DNA of 64,000 nt from Tepidisphaera sp. Its GTDB lineage: Bacteria > Planctomycetota > Phycisphaerae > Phycisphaerales > UBA1924. Positions 1-8,426 of the stretch are shown piece by piece. Each line of letters starts with the position of its first letter. The first letter of the stretch is position 1. Location of the stretch: assembly GCA_016124375.1 (NCBI GenBank), contig WGNV01000004.1, positions 372,001 to 436,000 on the forward strand, written 5' to 3'. A program made the position numbers and the translations under genes. The notes below the pieces were generated by a model. It did no database searches. It was not told the origin of the DNA and saw only the letters and a program-made list of their open reading frames with translations.

Positions 1-200
1 GCAGTGATCATCGAGCGATCACCTGCGGGACCAAGGGCAGGGTCCAGAAACGCGCGGCGGGCGGGCAAAGTGGCGTTCCAGCGCTCCACGGGCGGGCTTT
101 GCTGGGTACACTTCCCCTTCCGCGGCTAGACGGAGGCGTCGGCCGGCCGCGGGCACACGAAACCCGCGGCCCGCCTCAAAGTCCCCCGGCGCTTCTCCAC
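1..200. other. Upstream region, no gene recognised
   Basis: I see no convincing coding region before the ATG at 201. The first 26 bases contain an imperfect inverted repeat (GTGATC and GATCAC arms), which could be the terminator of a gene lying outside the window. An in-frame extension upstream of 201 exists, but its composition looks non-coding. Confidence 0.4.
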
Positions 201-1622
201 ATGACCTCTGAACCGAACCACCAGACCGCCCCGCAGACCTCCACGCCTAACGCTTCGGCGGCCCCCGCGCCGGAGGCGCCGGGCGCGCCCACCAACCCCA
301 TGATCACGGAAGAGATGAACGCCGAGATCGAGGCGGCGATGAAGGACATGGAGAAGGCGCAGGCGGCGGCGCCCAAGCCGAAGGCGGCAGCGGCCCCCAT
401 CCGTGGACCGCGCGTGATCCAGGGCGGGCGTGAGCATCGGCCGGGCAAGGTGGTGTCGGTCGGGCCGGATGACATTTTCATCGAGTTTGGCCCCAAGGAA
501 CTCGGCGTCGTCCCCCGCATCCAGTTCACGGATGAGGATCTGCCCAAGGTGGGCGACACGCTGGAAGTGATCGTAAACAAGTTCGAGGCTTCCGAGAGCC
601 TGTTCATTTGTTCGCGGCCCGGCAGCGTGCAGAAGGCCGACTGGGAAATGCTGGAGCCGGGCCAGGTGGTCGAGGCCCGCGTCACGGGCGTGAACAAGGG
701 CGGGCTTGAGCTCGAACTTGCCGGGCACAAGGCCTTCATGCCCGCCGGCCAGGTGTCGGTCGAGCACATCAAGGACTTGTCGGTCTTCATCGGCGAGAAG
801 ATGAAGTGCGCCGTGTCGCGCATCGATCGCACCGGGCGGGGCAACATCATCCTGTCGCGCCGCGACGTGCTGGAGGTCGAGCGTCGCGAGCAGGCGTCGA
901 AGCTGAAGGACACGCTGGCCGAGGGCCAGACCGTGCAGGGCACCGTCCGCAAGATCATGCCGTTCGGCGCGTTCGTGGACATCGGGGGCGTGGACGGGCT
1001 GGTGCACATCTCTGACCTGACGTACGACCGGGTGGGCTTTGGCGAGAAGGCCATCGAGAAGTTCATCAAGGAAGGCCAGCAGGTCAACGTGCGGATTCTG
1101 AAGCTCGACTGGGAGAACAAGCGCATCAGCCTGGGGCTGAAGCAGACCCAGAGCGACCCGTTCGCGACGGCGGTCAACGCCATCGCCGAGGGCGTCGAGG
1201 TGACCGGGCGCGTGACCAAGATCATGGAGTTCGGGGCGTTCGTCGAGATCGGCCCGGGCGTGGAAGGCCTTGTTCACATCTCGGAGCTGGACTACAAGCG
1301 GATCGCCAACGTGGGCGACGCGGTGAAGCAGGACGAGATCGTGCGGGCGAAGGTCATCAAGATCGACAAGGACAACCGGCGCATCAGCCTGTCCATCAAG
1401 GCGCTGAAGGCGCCGCCCGAAGCGCCCCCGAAGGCCGAGGGTGGCCCCGGTCGCGGCGGCCAGGGTGGCGGCGGCGGCGGTGGCGGCGGGCGGGGTGGGC
1501 GCGGGGGTCGTCGCGACGACTTCGGCGGGCGCACGGCCGAGGAGATCTTGAAGGAAACGCCGGCGCTGCGGCGGATGCGCGAGCAGGCGAAGCAGATGAA
1601 GTTCAAGGGTGGGTTGGGGTAA
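201..1622 (+). CDS. S1 RNA-binding domain protein (ribosomal protein S1-like)
   Basis: A 473-residue protein with an Ala/Pro-rich disordered N-terminus (about residues 1-80), then four S1 (OB-fold) RNA-binding domains at about 81-145, 155-220, 237-307 and 326-396, and a Gly/Arg-rich RGG-like tail at about 410-440. The third and fourth domains are canonical, with FGAFVDIG and FGAFVEIG followed by GLVHISDL and GLVHISEL. Ribosomal protein S1 of E. coli has six S1 domains; four-domain versions are common in other phyla, so this may be the S1 equivalent or an accessory RNA chaperone. The ATG at 201 is chosen because the in-frame sequence upstream (from 99) looks like untranslated DNA. A hairpin overlaps the stop codon. 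Confidence 0.85.
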   Translation: MTSEPNHQTAPQTSTPNASAAPAPEAPGAPTNPMITEEMNAEIEAAMKDMEKAQAAAPKPKAAAAPIRGPRVIQGGREHRPGKVVSVGPDDIFIEFGPKELGVVPRIQFTDEDLPKVGDTLEVIVNKFEASESLFICSRPGSVQKADWEMLEPGQVVEARVTGVNKGGLELELAGHKAFMPAGQVSVEHIKDLSVFIGEKMKCAVSRIDRTGRGNIILSRRDVLEVERREQASKLKDTLAEGQTVQGTVRKIMPFGAFVDIGGVDGLVHISDLTYDRVGFGEKAIEKFIKEGQQVNVRILKLDWENKRISLGLKQTQSDPFATAVNAIAEGVEVTGRVTKIMEFGAFVEIGPGVEGLVHISELDYKRIANVGDAVKQDEIVRAKVIKIDKDNRRISLSIKALKAPPEAPPKAEGGPGRGGQGGGGGGGGGRGGRGGRRDDFGGRTAEEILKETPALRRMREQAKQMKFKGGLG

Positions 1623-1643
1623 AGAGCCGCGAGGCGGCTCTTT
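1621..1643 (+). terminator. Hairpin terminator overlapping the S1 gene stop codon
   Basis: Perfect 10-bp stem (AAAGAGCCGC and GCGGCTCTTT) with a GAG loop, beginning inside the TAA stop codon. The right arm ends in TTT. It is followed at about 1647-1680 by a low-complexity string built of AAATGGC/CAAATTGC units. Confidence 0.6.
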
Positions 1644-1876
1644 GGAAATGGCTAAATGGCCAAATTGCCAAATTGCTAAACCGGCATTCGCACTCGGTCG
1701 CCAGACGCCATGCGCTGACTCTATTCCGGTCTCATGCTTCCTCGTCTTCCTCGCCAATCTTGTTTTCCGCGGCTTCTCTGTGCCACTGCGCTTCTGTGGT
1801 GAAATCCCCCGGTTCTCCCCGGGGCGTGAACGGACAATCCCGCTCGCGCCCTGCCGCCCTCGTGTACCATCCGCCG

Positions 1877-2692
1877 ATGATCGCTCTTCGCCGCTGTCTG
1901 CCGCTGTTTCTGTGTGTCTTCGCCCTCGCCGGCTGCAGCGGCGACGGGATCAAGCCCGGGGCGCGGGGGTTGTTTGACCTGATCGCGCCGCCGACGCCGG
2001 CGGAAGCGGTGGAGATGGCGACGAATCGCTGGGACGCGGATCAGCGGTATCGGGGCACGCAGCTGCTTTCGAATGCGCCTTTCGCGGGCGAGGCGGTGTA
2101 TTTGGCGCTGTTCCGGGACAACGCGAACGACAAGGACCCAGGGGTGCGGGCCGCGTCGATCCGGGCGCTGGGGCTGCACGGGGGCGTGGAGGATGTGCCG
2201 CTGCTGCTGACGCGGCTGAAGGATGAGGATCCGGGGGTGCGGACGGAGGCGGCGCGGTCGCTCCAGCGGATTCACAGCCCGGACGCGGTGTCGCCCTTGC
2301 TGGACGCGCTGGACCCGGCGAAGGAAGGCGAGGGGCAGGTGCGGGTGGAGGCGGCCAGCGCGCTGGGGCAGTATCCGCAGTCGCGGGTGGTGGAGGCGCT
2401 GATCGCGGCGATGGGCGATGAGAAGCTGGCGATCAACGCGGCGGTGCAGGACTCGCTGCGCACGCTGACGGGGCAGGATTTCGGGGTGGATCAGGCGGCC
2501 TGGCAGACGTGGTACAAGCAGAACCCGGGGCTGTTTGATGCGCGGGCGGCGTACATCTACCCGGTGTTTCGTCGGCCCCGGCGCTGGTGGGAGTATCTGC
2601 CGTTTGTGCCCCCGCCGCCGAACGAGGTGGCGGCGATGCCGGTGGGCGTGAACCCCAACGACATCGGGGCCGAACCCAGCGACAAGAAGTAA
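1877..2692 (+). CDS. HEAT-repeat lipoprotein
   Basis: A 271-residue protein starting at ATG 1877 with a signal peptide that ends in a lipobox (FALAGC, Cys20), so it is probably lipid-anchored. Residues of about 75-200 form PBS-lyase/HEAT-type helical repeats, recognisable by DPGVRAASIRALG, DPGVRTEAARSLQ and VRVEAASALGQY. The C-terminal part contains a Trp/Tyr-rich segment (RRPRRWWEYLPF) and a Pro-rich end. HEAT repeats are protein-binding scaffolds; no enzymatic motif is visible. The 254 bases upstream hold only a low-complexity repeat. Longer in-frame starts exist (from 1673) but would bury the signal peptide. Confidence 0.8.
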   Translation: MIALRRCLPLFLCVFALAGCSGDGIKPGARGLFDLIAPPTPAEAVEMATNRWDADQRYRGTQLLSNAPFAGEAVYLALFRDNANDKDPGVRAASIRALGLHGGVEDVPLLLTRLKDEDPGVRTEAARSLQRIHSPDAVSPLLDALDPAKEGEGQVRVEAASALGQYPQSRVVEALIAAMGDEKLAINAAVQDSLRTLTGQDFGVDQAAWQTWYKQNPGLFDARAAYIYPVFRRPRRWWEYLPFVPPPPNEVAAMPVGVNPNDIGAEPSDKK

Positions 2693-2852
2693 GGTCATGG
2701 GTGGAGGGCGCGGCGGGCGGGATGCGGCATTCCCCCACTTCTCGGACTGCCCGACACGGGAAAGGCGGCGTCGTACGCCCAAGGCGAGGTGCGCGGGCGG
2801 GGCGTGGCGGATTGGGCGCTGGGTGAGCGGGGCGGATCGCCGATATCCCGGC

Positions 2853-3911
2853 ATGCCTACGGCGCGCCCACAACCTGCCCGCGTCGGCGCTGCCGCCGTC
2901 GCTCTTCGTGCGCTTCGATTGAGCGGGTCGCCCCGAAAAGTGACGCTCGACGTGGCGGCCTCGGCGCCGGTGCCTCAGCCGGGCGAGGCGCTGATACGCC
3001 CGCTGCGGGTGCCGCTCACGGAGGCGGACCTGGCGGCGGCGGCTGGGCAGACGGAGTTTGCGGGCGTGCTGGGGAGTGATTTCGTGGGCGTCGTGGAGGG
3101 CGTGCACCCGGTGTCCGGGCCGGAGGCGCAGGCGTGGGTGGGCAAGCGGGTGGTGGGGTCGCCCCTGATTCCGTGCGGGGCGTGCGACCTGTGCAGGCGC
3201 GGGCTCTCCCCCCACTGCCAGCAGCGGCGCGTGCTGGGGCTATGGAAGCAGGACGGGGCGCTGGCGGATCTGTTCACGCTGCCGATCGCGAACCTGGTGG
3301 AGGTGCCGCAGACGCTGGAGGATGACGCGGCGTCGTTCGCGAACCTGGTGGGGGCGTGCGTGCATGCCTCGCGGGTGACGCGGCTGGAGGGCAAGACGTA
3401 CGTGACGATCCTGGGCGATGGCGCCTTCGCGCTGGTGGCGGCGCAGGTGATGGCGAAGCTGAACACCTCGACGCGGGTGCTGGGAACGCACAACGCGAAG
3501 TTCTCGCTGTGCGAGCGCGGGGGGATCCGGCACCGGCATGTTTCGGAGGTCGGGAGGCGGCACGACCAGGATGTGGTGGTGGAGACGAGCGGCGAGCCGG
3601 CGATGCTGGAGTTTGCCACGCACCTGTGCCGCCCGAGGGGGAAGGTGGTCGTGTGCGGAGGGGCGGGGCCGGTGCCGATGGAGGCGCTGACGCAGCGGGC
3701 ACGGCAGCTCGATTTGACGGCGATCGCGTCGCAGGAGATCGAGGTGCTGGGAGCGTCGGGCGGGTCGGCGCGCGAGGGGCTGGATGCGCTGGCGGGGCGG
3801 GGTGTGGATGTGTCGGTGCTGGTGAGCCGCCGAGTGAGGCTGGCCGAGGGGCTGCGGGCGCTGAGCCTGGCGAAGGACCCCGAGTCGCTGCGGGTGCTGG
3901 TGGAGCCGTAA
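2853..3911 (+). CDS. MDR-family (alcohol dehydrogenase-like) oxidoreductase
   Basis: A 352-residue medium-chain dehydrogenase/reductase fold protein. The N-terminal GroES-like domain carries GSDFVGVVEG where zinc alcohol dehydrogenases have the GHE catalytic-zinc motif, and the Cys that normally starts the catalytic zinc site is absent (VPLTEADLAAAAG). The four-Cys structural zinc loop is intact (CGACDLCRRGLSPHC). The coenzyme domain shows ILGDGAFALVAAQV and later VVVETSGEPAML and GKVVVCGG. It therefore looks like an MDR that kept the structural zinc but not the catalytic zinc. The substrate cannot be predicted. The ATG at 2853 gives a normal family length; longer in-frame starts reach back to 2697. 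Confidence 0.75.
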   Translation: MPTARPQPARVGAAAVALRALRLSGSPRKVTLDVAASAPVPQPGEALIRPLRVPLTEADLAAAAGQTEFAGVLGSDFVGVVEGVHPVSGPEAQAWVGKRVVGSPLIPCGACDLCRRGLSPHCQQRRVLGLWKQDGALADLFTLPIANLVEVPQTLEDDAASFANLVGACVHASRVTRLEGKTYVTILGDGAFALVAAQVMAKLNTSTRVLGTHNAKFSLCERGGIRHRHVSEVGRRHDQDVVVETSGEPAMLEFATHLCRPRGKVVVCGGAGPVPMEALTQRARQLDLTAIASQEIEVLGASGGSAREGLDALAGRGVDVSVLVSRRVRLAEGLRALSLAKDPESLRVLVEP

Positions 3912-3956
3912 CGCGTGTGAAACCGGGCGGGCGGCACACCCAATAAAGCCTGCGCC

Positions 3957-4151
3957 ATGAGATACCTGCTTGCATTTCTGTTGCCGCCGTTGGCGGTGCT
4001 GCTCTGCGGGCGGCCGGTTCAGGCGCTGCTGAGCATTCCGCTGACGCTGTTTTTCTGGGTGCCTGGGATCATCCACGCGCTGCTGGTGGTGCATGACTAC
4101 CACGAGCAGCAGCGGGCGGAGGCGATCATCCGGGCGATGCGGGGGGCGTAG
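3957..4151 (+). CDS. Pmp3/YqaE-type small membrane protein
   Basis: A 64-residue peptide with two hydrophobic segments (about residues 2-20 and 24-45) joined by a short loop (CGRPVQ). The pattern of a leading hydrophobic helix, then LLSIPLTLFFWVPGIIHAL and a charged tail, matches the UPF0057/Pmp3 family of stress-associated membrane peptides that help maintain membrane potential in other organisms. It starts 46 bases after the MDR gene. Its role in this organism is unknown. Confidence 0.75.
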   Translation: MRYLLAFLLPPLAVLLCGRPVQALLSIPLTLFFWVPGIIHALLVVHDYHEQQRAEAIIRAMRGA

Positions 4152-4221
4152 AGCCAAGCCCGAGCATCGCGTCATCTTTTCGAATTCGTGCTTCGGCACT
4201 TCAGGTGCGGGTTGCGCCATA

Positions 4222-5277
4222 GTGTTTCTGGTGGAGATACACGATTCATCGCGGTTTCGCCCCGGACGCGTATTCGGCACCTCAAACCCTGAACGCGTTC
4301 GAAGCGGACAGCGCGACTACATGGTTCGGATACATGAAGACGCGGCCTTTCGAGAACGGTCCTTCGCTGACTATCCCGGTAACAACTTCGTGCGGGCGGA
4401 TGAAGGCCACAAGTGGTTTTTTCATCGCTTCGGCATGTCACGAACGCGCATGCCCGATGGGCGGGTCATCTGCATCGCGGGGGAGCACGAGGATTACTAC
4501 GACCCTGACTTTTGCATTTACAACGATGTGGTCGTGCTGAAACCGGGTGCGGGGCAAAGATCGGTGACCGAAACCAACGGCGATATCGAGTTCTACGATT
4601 ATCCCTTCGAGGTCTTTCCCCCAACTGATTTTCATAGTGCCACGCTGGTCGGCGACAAGATCTACCTCATCGGCTCGCTTGGCTACCTCAGTTCTCGTCG
4701 CAAAGACTTCACGCCGGTGTTCCTCCTCGACACCCAGACTTATCGGATCACAGAACTTCAGACGCACGGCGAGTTTCCCGGCTGGATCTACGATCACCAC
4801 GCCTCGTTCGATGAGCCGAACAACGCCATCATTGTTCGGGGCGGCTACTTCGATAGCGACTCGCGTTCAAAGATCGAGCGGTCCAACACCACCGCCTATC
4901 GACTGCGCCTGGATTCTCTCGAGTGGGAACTGGTCGATCCCGAGGACCAACACTCACGCTATCTCATCTCGCAGTCGCCGGAGTTGGAAGCACGTCCCGA
5001 GTGGGATCACCCGACGACGTTTCGGCCAAGTCGGGTCGCCCATCGGCTTCTGGAAACATGCCCCATTTTCTTCGACGTGGCGATCGAGGTGAGTGGAGTG
5101 CGTGTGATGCTGGAGGGGAGCTTTTCGGAAGTGAAGATGCTTATCGAAGGTGAGTTGCCGCGGGACACCCAGCAGCAACTCATCCAAGAAATCCTCAATA
5201 ATCTCCGCGACCATCGAGGTGGCCAGTGGCGCGTCGAAGAGGTTGAATCGTTCCGTCACGAACAACCGTTCAAATAA
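4222..5277 (+). CDS. Kelch-like beta-propeller protein, unknown function
   Basis: About 351 residues if translation starts at GTG 4222; GTG 4231 and ATG 4321 are alternatives, and none has a strong ribosome binding site. The middle part has Kelch-like blade signatures: MPDGRVICIAGEH, HSATLVGDKIYLIGSLGY and NNAIIVRGGYF. The C-terminus (from about residue 270) is a separate, non-repetitive domain. There is no signal peptide, so it is probably cytoplasmic. Codon choice is visibly less GC-rich at third positions than in its neighbours, which suggests acquisition by transfer. I cannot assign a substrate or partner. Confidence 0.65.
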   Translation: MFLVEIHDSSRFRPGRVFGTSNPERVRSGQRDYMVRIHEDAAFRERSFADYPGNNFVRADEGHKWFFHRFGMSRTRMPDGRVICIAGEHEDYYDPDFCIYNDVVVLKPGAGQRSVTETNGDIEFYDYPFEVFPPTDFHSATLVGDKIYLIGSLGYLSSRRKDFTPVFLLDTQTYRITELQTHGEFPGWIYDHHASFDEPNNAIIVRGGYFDSDSRSKIERSNTTAYRLRLDSLEWELVDPEDQHSRYLISQSPELEARPEWDHPTTFRPSRVAHRLLETCPIFFDVAIEVSGVRVMLEGSFSEVKMLIEGELPRDTQQQLIQEILNNLRDHRGGQWRVEEVESFRHEQPFK

Positions 5278-5290
5278 GACGACGCGGTCC

Positions 5291-6544
5291 TCACCACAGC
5301 TTGCGCACGCGGATGGTTTCGGGGATGCTCTTGACGCGTTCGAGCACTTTTTCGCCGTCGGTCGGGTCGACGTCGAGCACGACGTAGCCGATCTCGGCGT
5401 TGGTGCGGAGGTATTCGGCGGAGATGTTGGCGCCGAGCTCGGCGATCAAGCCGTGCATTTTGCTTAGCACACCCGGCACGTTGCGGTGAAAATGCAGGAT
5501 GCGGTGCTTGCGGGCGGCTTTCTTCGCCTCGCCCTCGGGGGTCGTCTGCTCGGGCAACTCCACCTCGGGCACGTTCACGGCGCCGGTCGTCGAGCCGACG
5601 TTGACGAACTTCAGGAACTTGCGGCAGACATCCTCGGCGATCGCCGCCTGGGCCTCTTCGGTGCTGCCACCCACGTGGGGCGTCAGGATGACGTTTTCGA
5701 GCCCTCGCACCGGGCTTTCGAAGGCTTCGCCTTTGGCGCTGGGCTCCTGGGGGAAGACATCGAGGGCGGCCCCGGCGAGATGGCCAGACTTGATGGCGTC
5801 GGCGAGGGCGGGGATGTGGACGACGCCGCCCCGGGCGTTGTTGATGAGCATCGCCCCGGGTTTCATTTTCTTGAGCTGGGCCGCCCCGATCATGCCCTTG
5901 GTCTCGCGCGTCGCGGGGACGTGCAGCGTCACGACGTCGGATTCTTGCAGCAGCTCGGAGAGGGACTTGACCTGTCGGGCGTTGCCCAGCGGCATCTTGG
6001 GCACGATGTCGAAGTAGATCACCCGCATGCCGAAGGCCTCGGCGAGCACCGAGACCTGGCTGCCGATGTGCCCGTAGCCCACAATGCCCAGCGTGCGGCC
6101 GCGCACCTCGTGGGCGCCTTCCGCGGATTTTTCCCAGACGCCCGCGTGCATGAGGCGCGACTTTTCGGTCAGGCGCCGGTAGAGCGCGACGATCTCGGCG
6201 AGAGTGAGCTCGGCGACGCTGCGGGTGTTGGAAAACGGCGAGTTGAAGACCGGCACGCCCCGGGCGGCGGCGGCCTCGAGCGCCACCTGGTTGGTGCCGA
6301 TGCAGAAGCAGCCGATCGCGAGCAAGCGCGGGGCGGCGGCCAGCACCTGCTCGGTCACCTCGGTCTTGCTGCGGATGCCCAGCAGGTGGGCGTCGGCAAC
6401 GAGCTTGAGCAGCTTGGCGGGGTCGGGAGCGCCGGCGAGGAGTTCGACCTGGAAGCCTTCGTCGCGCAGGGCGCGGGCGGCGCTGTCGTGCACACCTTCG
6501 AGAAGCACGGCGCGGATCTTGTTTTTGGGAAACGACGTCTTCAC
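5291..6544 (-). CDS. serA: D-3-phosphoglycerate dehydrogenase
   Basis: A 417-residue protein that catalyses the NAD-dependent oxidation of 3-phosphoglycerate, the first step of serine synthesis. It has the split substrate domain, a Rossmann NAD site (GIVGYGHIGSQ, about residue 155), and the catalytic Arg/Glu/His blocks NNARGGVV, DVFPQEP and LTPHVGGSTEEAQ. A C-terminal ACT domain (GVLSKMHGLIAELGANISAE) is the serine-feedback domain of the roughly 410-residue E. coli-type enzyme. The start is GTG 6544, with a GGAGG sequence six bases upstream, and it overlaps the uppP stop codon by four bases (GTGA). The two genes are therefore probably co-transcribed and translationally coupled. Confidence 0.93.
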   Translation of the reverse strand: MKTSFPKNKIRAVLLEGVHDSAARALRDEGFQVELLAGAPDPAKLLKLVADAHLLGIRSKTEVTEQVLAAAPRLLAIGCFCIGTNQVALEAAAARGVPVFNSPFSNTRSVAELTLAEIVALYRRLTEKSRLMHAGVWEKSAEGAHEVRGRTLGIVGYGHIGSQVSVLAEAFGMRVIYFDIVPKMPLGNARQVKSLSELLQESDVVTLHVPATRETKGMIGAAQLKKMKPGAMLINNARGGVVHIPALADAIKSGHLAGAALDVFPQEPSAKGEAFESPVRGLENVILTPHVGGSTEEAQAAIAEDVCRKFLKFVNVGSTTGAVNVPEVELPEQTTPEGEAKKAARKHRILHFHRNVPGVLSKMHGLIAELGANISAEYLRTNAEIGYVVLDVDPTDGEKVLERVKSIPETIRVRKLW

Positions 6545-7542
6545 TTCACCCCTCCGCCGGAGGCGGGAACACTCGGGCTGGCGGGAGTGGTGCCCGGCTT
6601 GTTCCACTGGATGGGGTCCGCAAGCTTTTGGGTTGAGTCGTTCCGCACCGGGCCGGAATCGCCGATCTGCACGATGCCGGCGAGCACCAGCCCGCCCATC
6701 ACGAAGGTGAGGACGATGCGGTACCAGCCGAAGGGGGAGAGGCCGTGCTTGGTGAGGAAGGTCACGAGCCAGCGGACCGCGATAGCCGCGGAGATGGCGG
6801 CGACGCCGATGCCGATGACACACGCCGTCGCCCCCAGGGCCTGAAACATGTTGGGCGTGCCGAGCTTGTGGCTTTCGTCGAGGTTCTTGTAGAGCTTGTA
6901 CAGCGTGGCGGCGGTGAGGGTGGGCAGGCCCAGGAGGAAGCTGAACTCGGCGGCTTGCTTGGGGCGAAGGCCGCTGAAGAGACCGCCGGTGATGGTCATG
7001 AGGCTGCGGCTGGTGCCGGGCCAGAGGGCGAGGCACTGCATGAGGCCGATCTTGACCGCGTCACGCGGCGTCACGTCGTAGATCGATTTGTCAGGCAGTG
7101 AACTTGGCACGCGGGCGATCTTGCCTTTTTGCCAGCCGTCGACCAGGAGCATGTAGACCCCGCCCAGGAAGAGCGACAGCAGCACCGGGCCGGGCAGGAA
7201 CAGGTGCTTCTCGAGGAAGTGGTTGAGCGCCAGGCCGATGACGGCGGAGGGGATGAAGGCGAGCACGAGGTTGACGAACAAGGCGAAGCCCTGCGGGTCT
7301 TTGCCCAGGAGGCCCTTGAGCATCTTGAGGACGCTGGGCCAGTAGAGCCCGAGCACGGCGAGAATCGCCCCGCCCTGGATGACGATCTCGAAATCGTCGA
7401 GGTCTTTCTTGGAGACCGTGCGGTCCAGGTGCATCAACGACGAGGCGAGGATGAGGTGCCCGGTCGAGCTCACGGGCAGGTATTCGGTGATGCCCTCCAC
7501 CAGCCCGAGAACGACGGCATGCCACGCGTGCAACTGATCCAA
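6541..7542 (-). CDS. uppP: Undecaprenyl-diphosphatase (UppP/BacA)
   Basis: An integral membrane enzyme that dephosphorylates undecaprenyl pyrophosphate to recycle the lipid carrier of peptidoglycan synthesis. The two family signatures are present: GITEYLPVSSTGH near the N-terminus and WPGTSRS in the second half, with about eight hydrophobic segments. I choose TTG 7542 as start (333 residues) because GGAG lies seven bases upstream and the product then begins as in other family members; an upstream in-frame ATG at 7602 lacks this. The C-terminal 45 residues (Pro/Ser/Gly-rich) exceed the usual length of about 270 residues. It is translationally coupled to serA. Confidence 0.92.
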   Translation of the reverse strand: MDQLHAWHAVVLGLVEGITEYLPVSSTGHLILASSLMHLDRTVSKKDLDDFEIVIQGGAILAVLGLYWPSVLKMLKGLLGKDPQGFALFVNLVLAFIPSAVIGLALNHFLEKHLFLPGPVLLSLFLGGVYMLLVDGWQKGKIARVPSSLPDKSIYDVTPRDAVKIGLMQCLALWPGTSRSLMTITGGLFSGLRPKQAAEFSFLLGLPTLTAATLYKLYKNLDESHKLGTPNMFQALGATACVIGIGVAAISAAIAVRWLVTFLTKHGLSPFGWYRIVLTFVMGGLVLAGIVQIGDSGPVRNDSTQKLADPIQWNKPGTTPASPSVPASGGGVK

Positions 7543-7664
7543 AGCGGCTCTCCAGAGGGACGAAACCCGGGGCCAATATCGGCCCGCGGGACGGCCCGTC
7601 AACAGTCGGAGGCTGCCGCGGAGGTTTCAAGCGGCGGGGAGCATCAAGCGAAACGCGGGATTGA

Positions 7665-8426
7665 TTACCGCAGGCCCACGGGCGTGCCCAACACTTCGGA
7701 CATGATCATGGCGCGGCGCCACGGGCCGCCCGAGAAGCGGAGGCCCGAACGCTGGGCGGCGGGGCTGGTGGCGGCGGCCGCACGGGGCTCTTCGGCGGGT
7801 GGGGCCGTCGTGACTCGCTGACGCCTTGGCTCCGGTTCCGTGCGCTGGGCGGGCTCGGGCTGGCGGCGGGCTTCGCGGCGGTCGCGCTTTTCGCGGCGTG
7901 CAGGCTGGCCTTCGGCCTTGGCCCTGGGTTGACGGTCAGGAGCCGCGTCGACCGGGGCGGGGAGCTGGATCTCCATGCCGTTGGGCAGGCGCAGCTTGAA
8001 GACCTGCGGCGTGCCCTGGGCGGGGGCGGGGGCGGGGGGCGCGGTCATTCGCACCGACGCGGGCGAGGTTGCGGTGGTGATGGTGCTGGAGGAACGGGCG
8101 GAGCGCTGGGCGGCGGCGCGGCGCGCGGCCATTTCTTCCATGCGGCGCCGGGCAGCCATCGCCCCGGCCGCCTGGCTCGGGGAGGTTCGCGCGGCGGACG
8201 ACGGAGCGGTCGATGAGGTCGGGTCGGAGATGGACGGGGAGAGGGGTTCGGGGCGGCCGGTGCGCAGGGCTTCGGCGCGGGCCCGCTCGAGAGCTTGGCG
8301 GCGGGCGCGGTCTTCCTTGTTCTTCTGAATGGCTTTGGAGATCGCCTTGACCACCGGGGCGCCAAGGAAGATCAGCGCCACGAGCAAGCGCGGGTCGTGC
8401 AGCAGGAAATTCATCAACTGGCTCAT
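7665..8426 (-). CDS. Membrane-anchored Ala/Arg-rich hypothetical protein
   Basis: A 253-residue protein of unknown function. The N-terminus (MSQLMNFLLHDPRLL) leads into one hydrophobic segment at about residues 13-33. The rest is low-complexity, rich in Ala, Arg, Pro and Ser, with a charged coiled-coil-like stretch (about 35-65) and a short ordered-looking block near residue 160 (VFKLRLPNGMEIQLP). The ATG at 8426 overlaps the stop of the ABC ATPase gene by four bases (ATGA), so the two are translationally coupled. The pairing is the only hint of function. Confidence 0.6.
   Translation of the reverse strand: MSQLMNFLLHDPRLLVALIFLGAPVVKAISKAIQKNKEDRARRQALERARAEALRTGRPEPLSPSISDPTSSTAPSSAARTSPSQAAGAMAARRRMEEMAARRAAAQRSARSSSTITTATSPASVRMTAPPAPAPAQGTPQVFKLRLPNGMEIQLPAPVDAAPDRQPRAKAEGQPARREKRDRREARRQPEPAQRTEPEPRRQRVTTAPPAEEPRAAAATSPAAQRSGLRFSGGPWRRAMIMSEVLGTPVGLR

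Noticed and set aside
126..1757. Minus-strand open frame opposite the S1 gene
   Set aside because: Low-complexity His/Leu/Arg-rich translation, while the plus strand encodes clear S1 domains.
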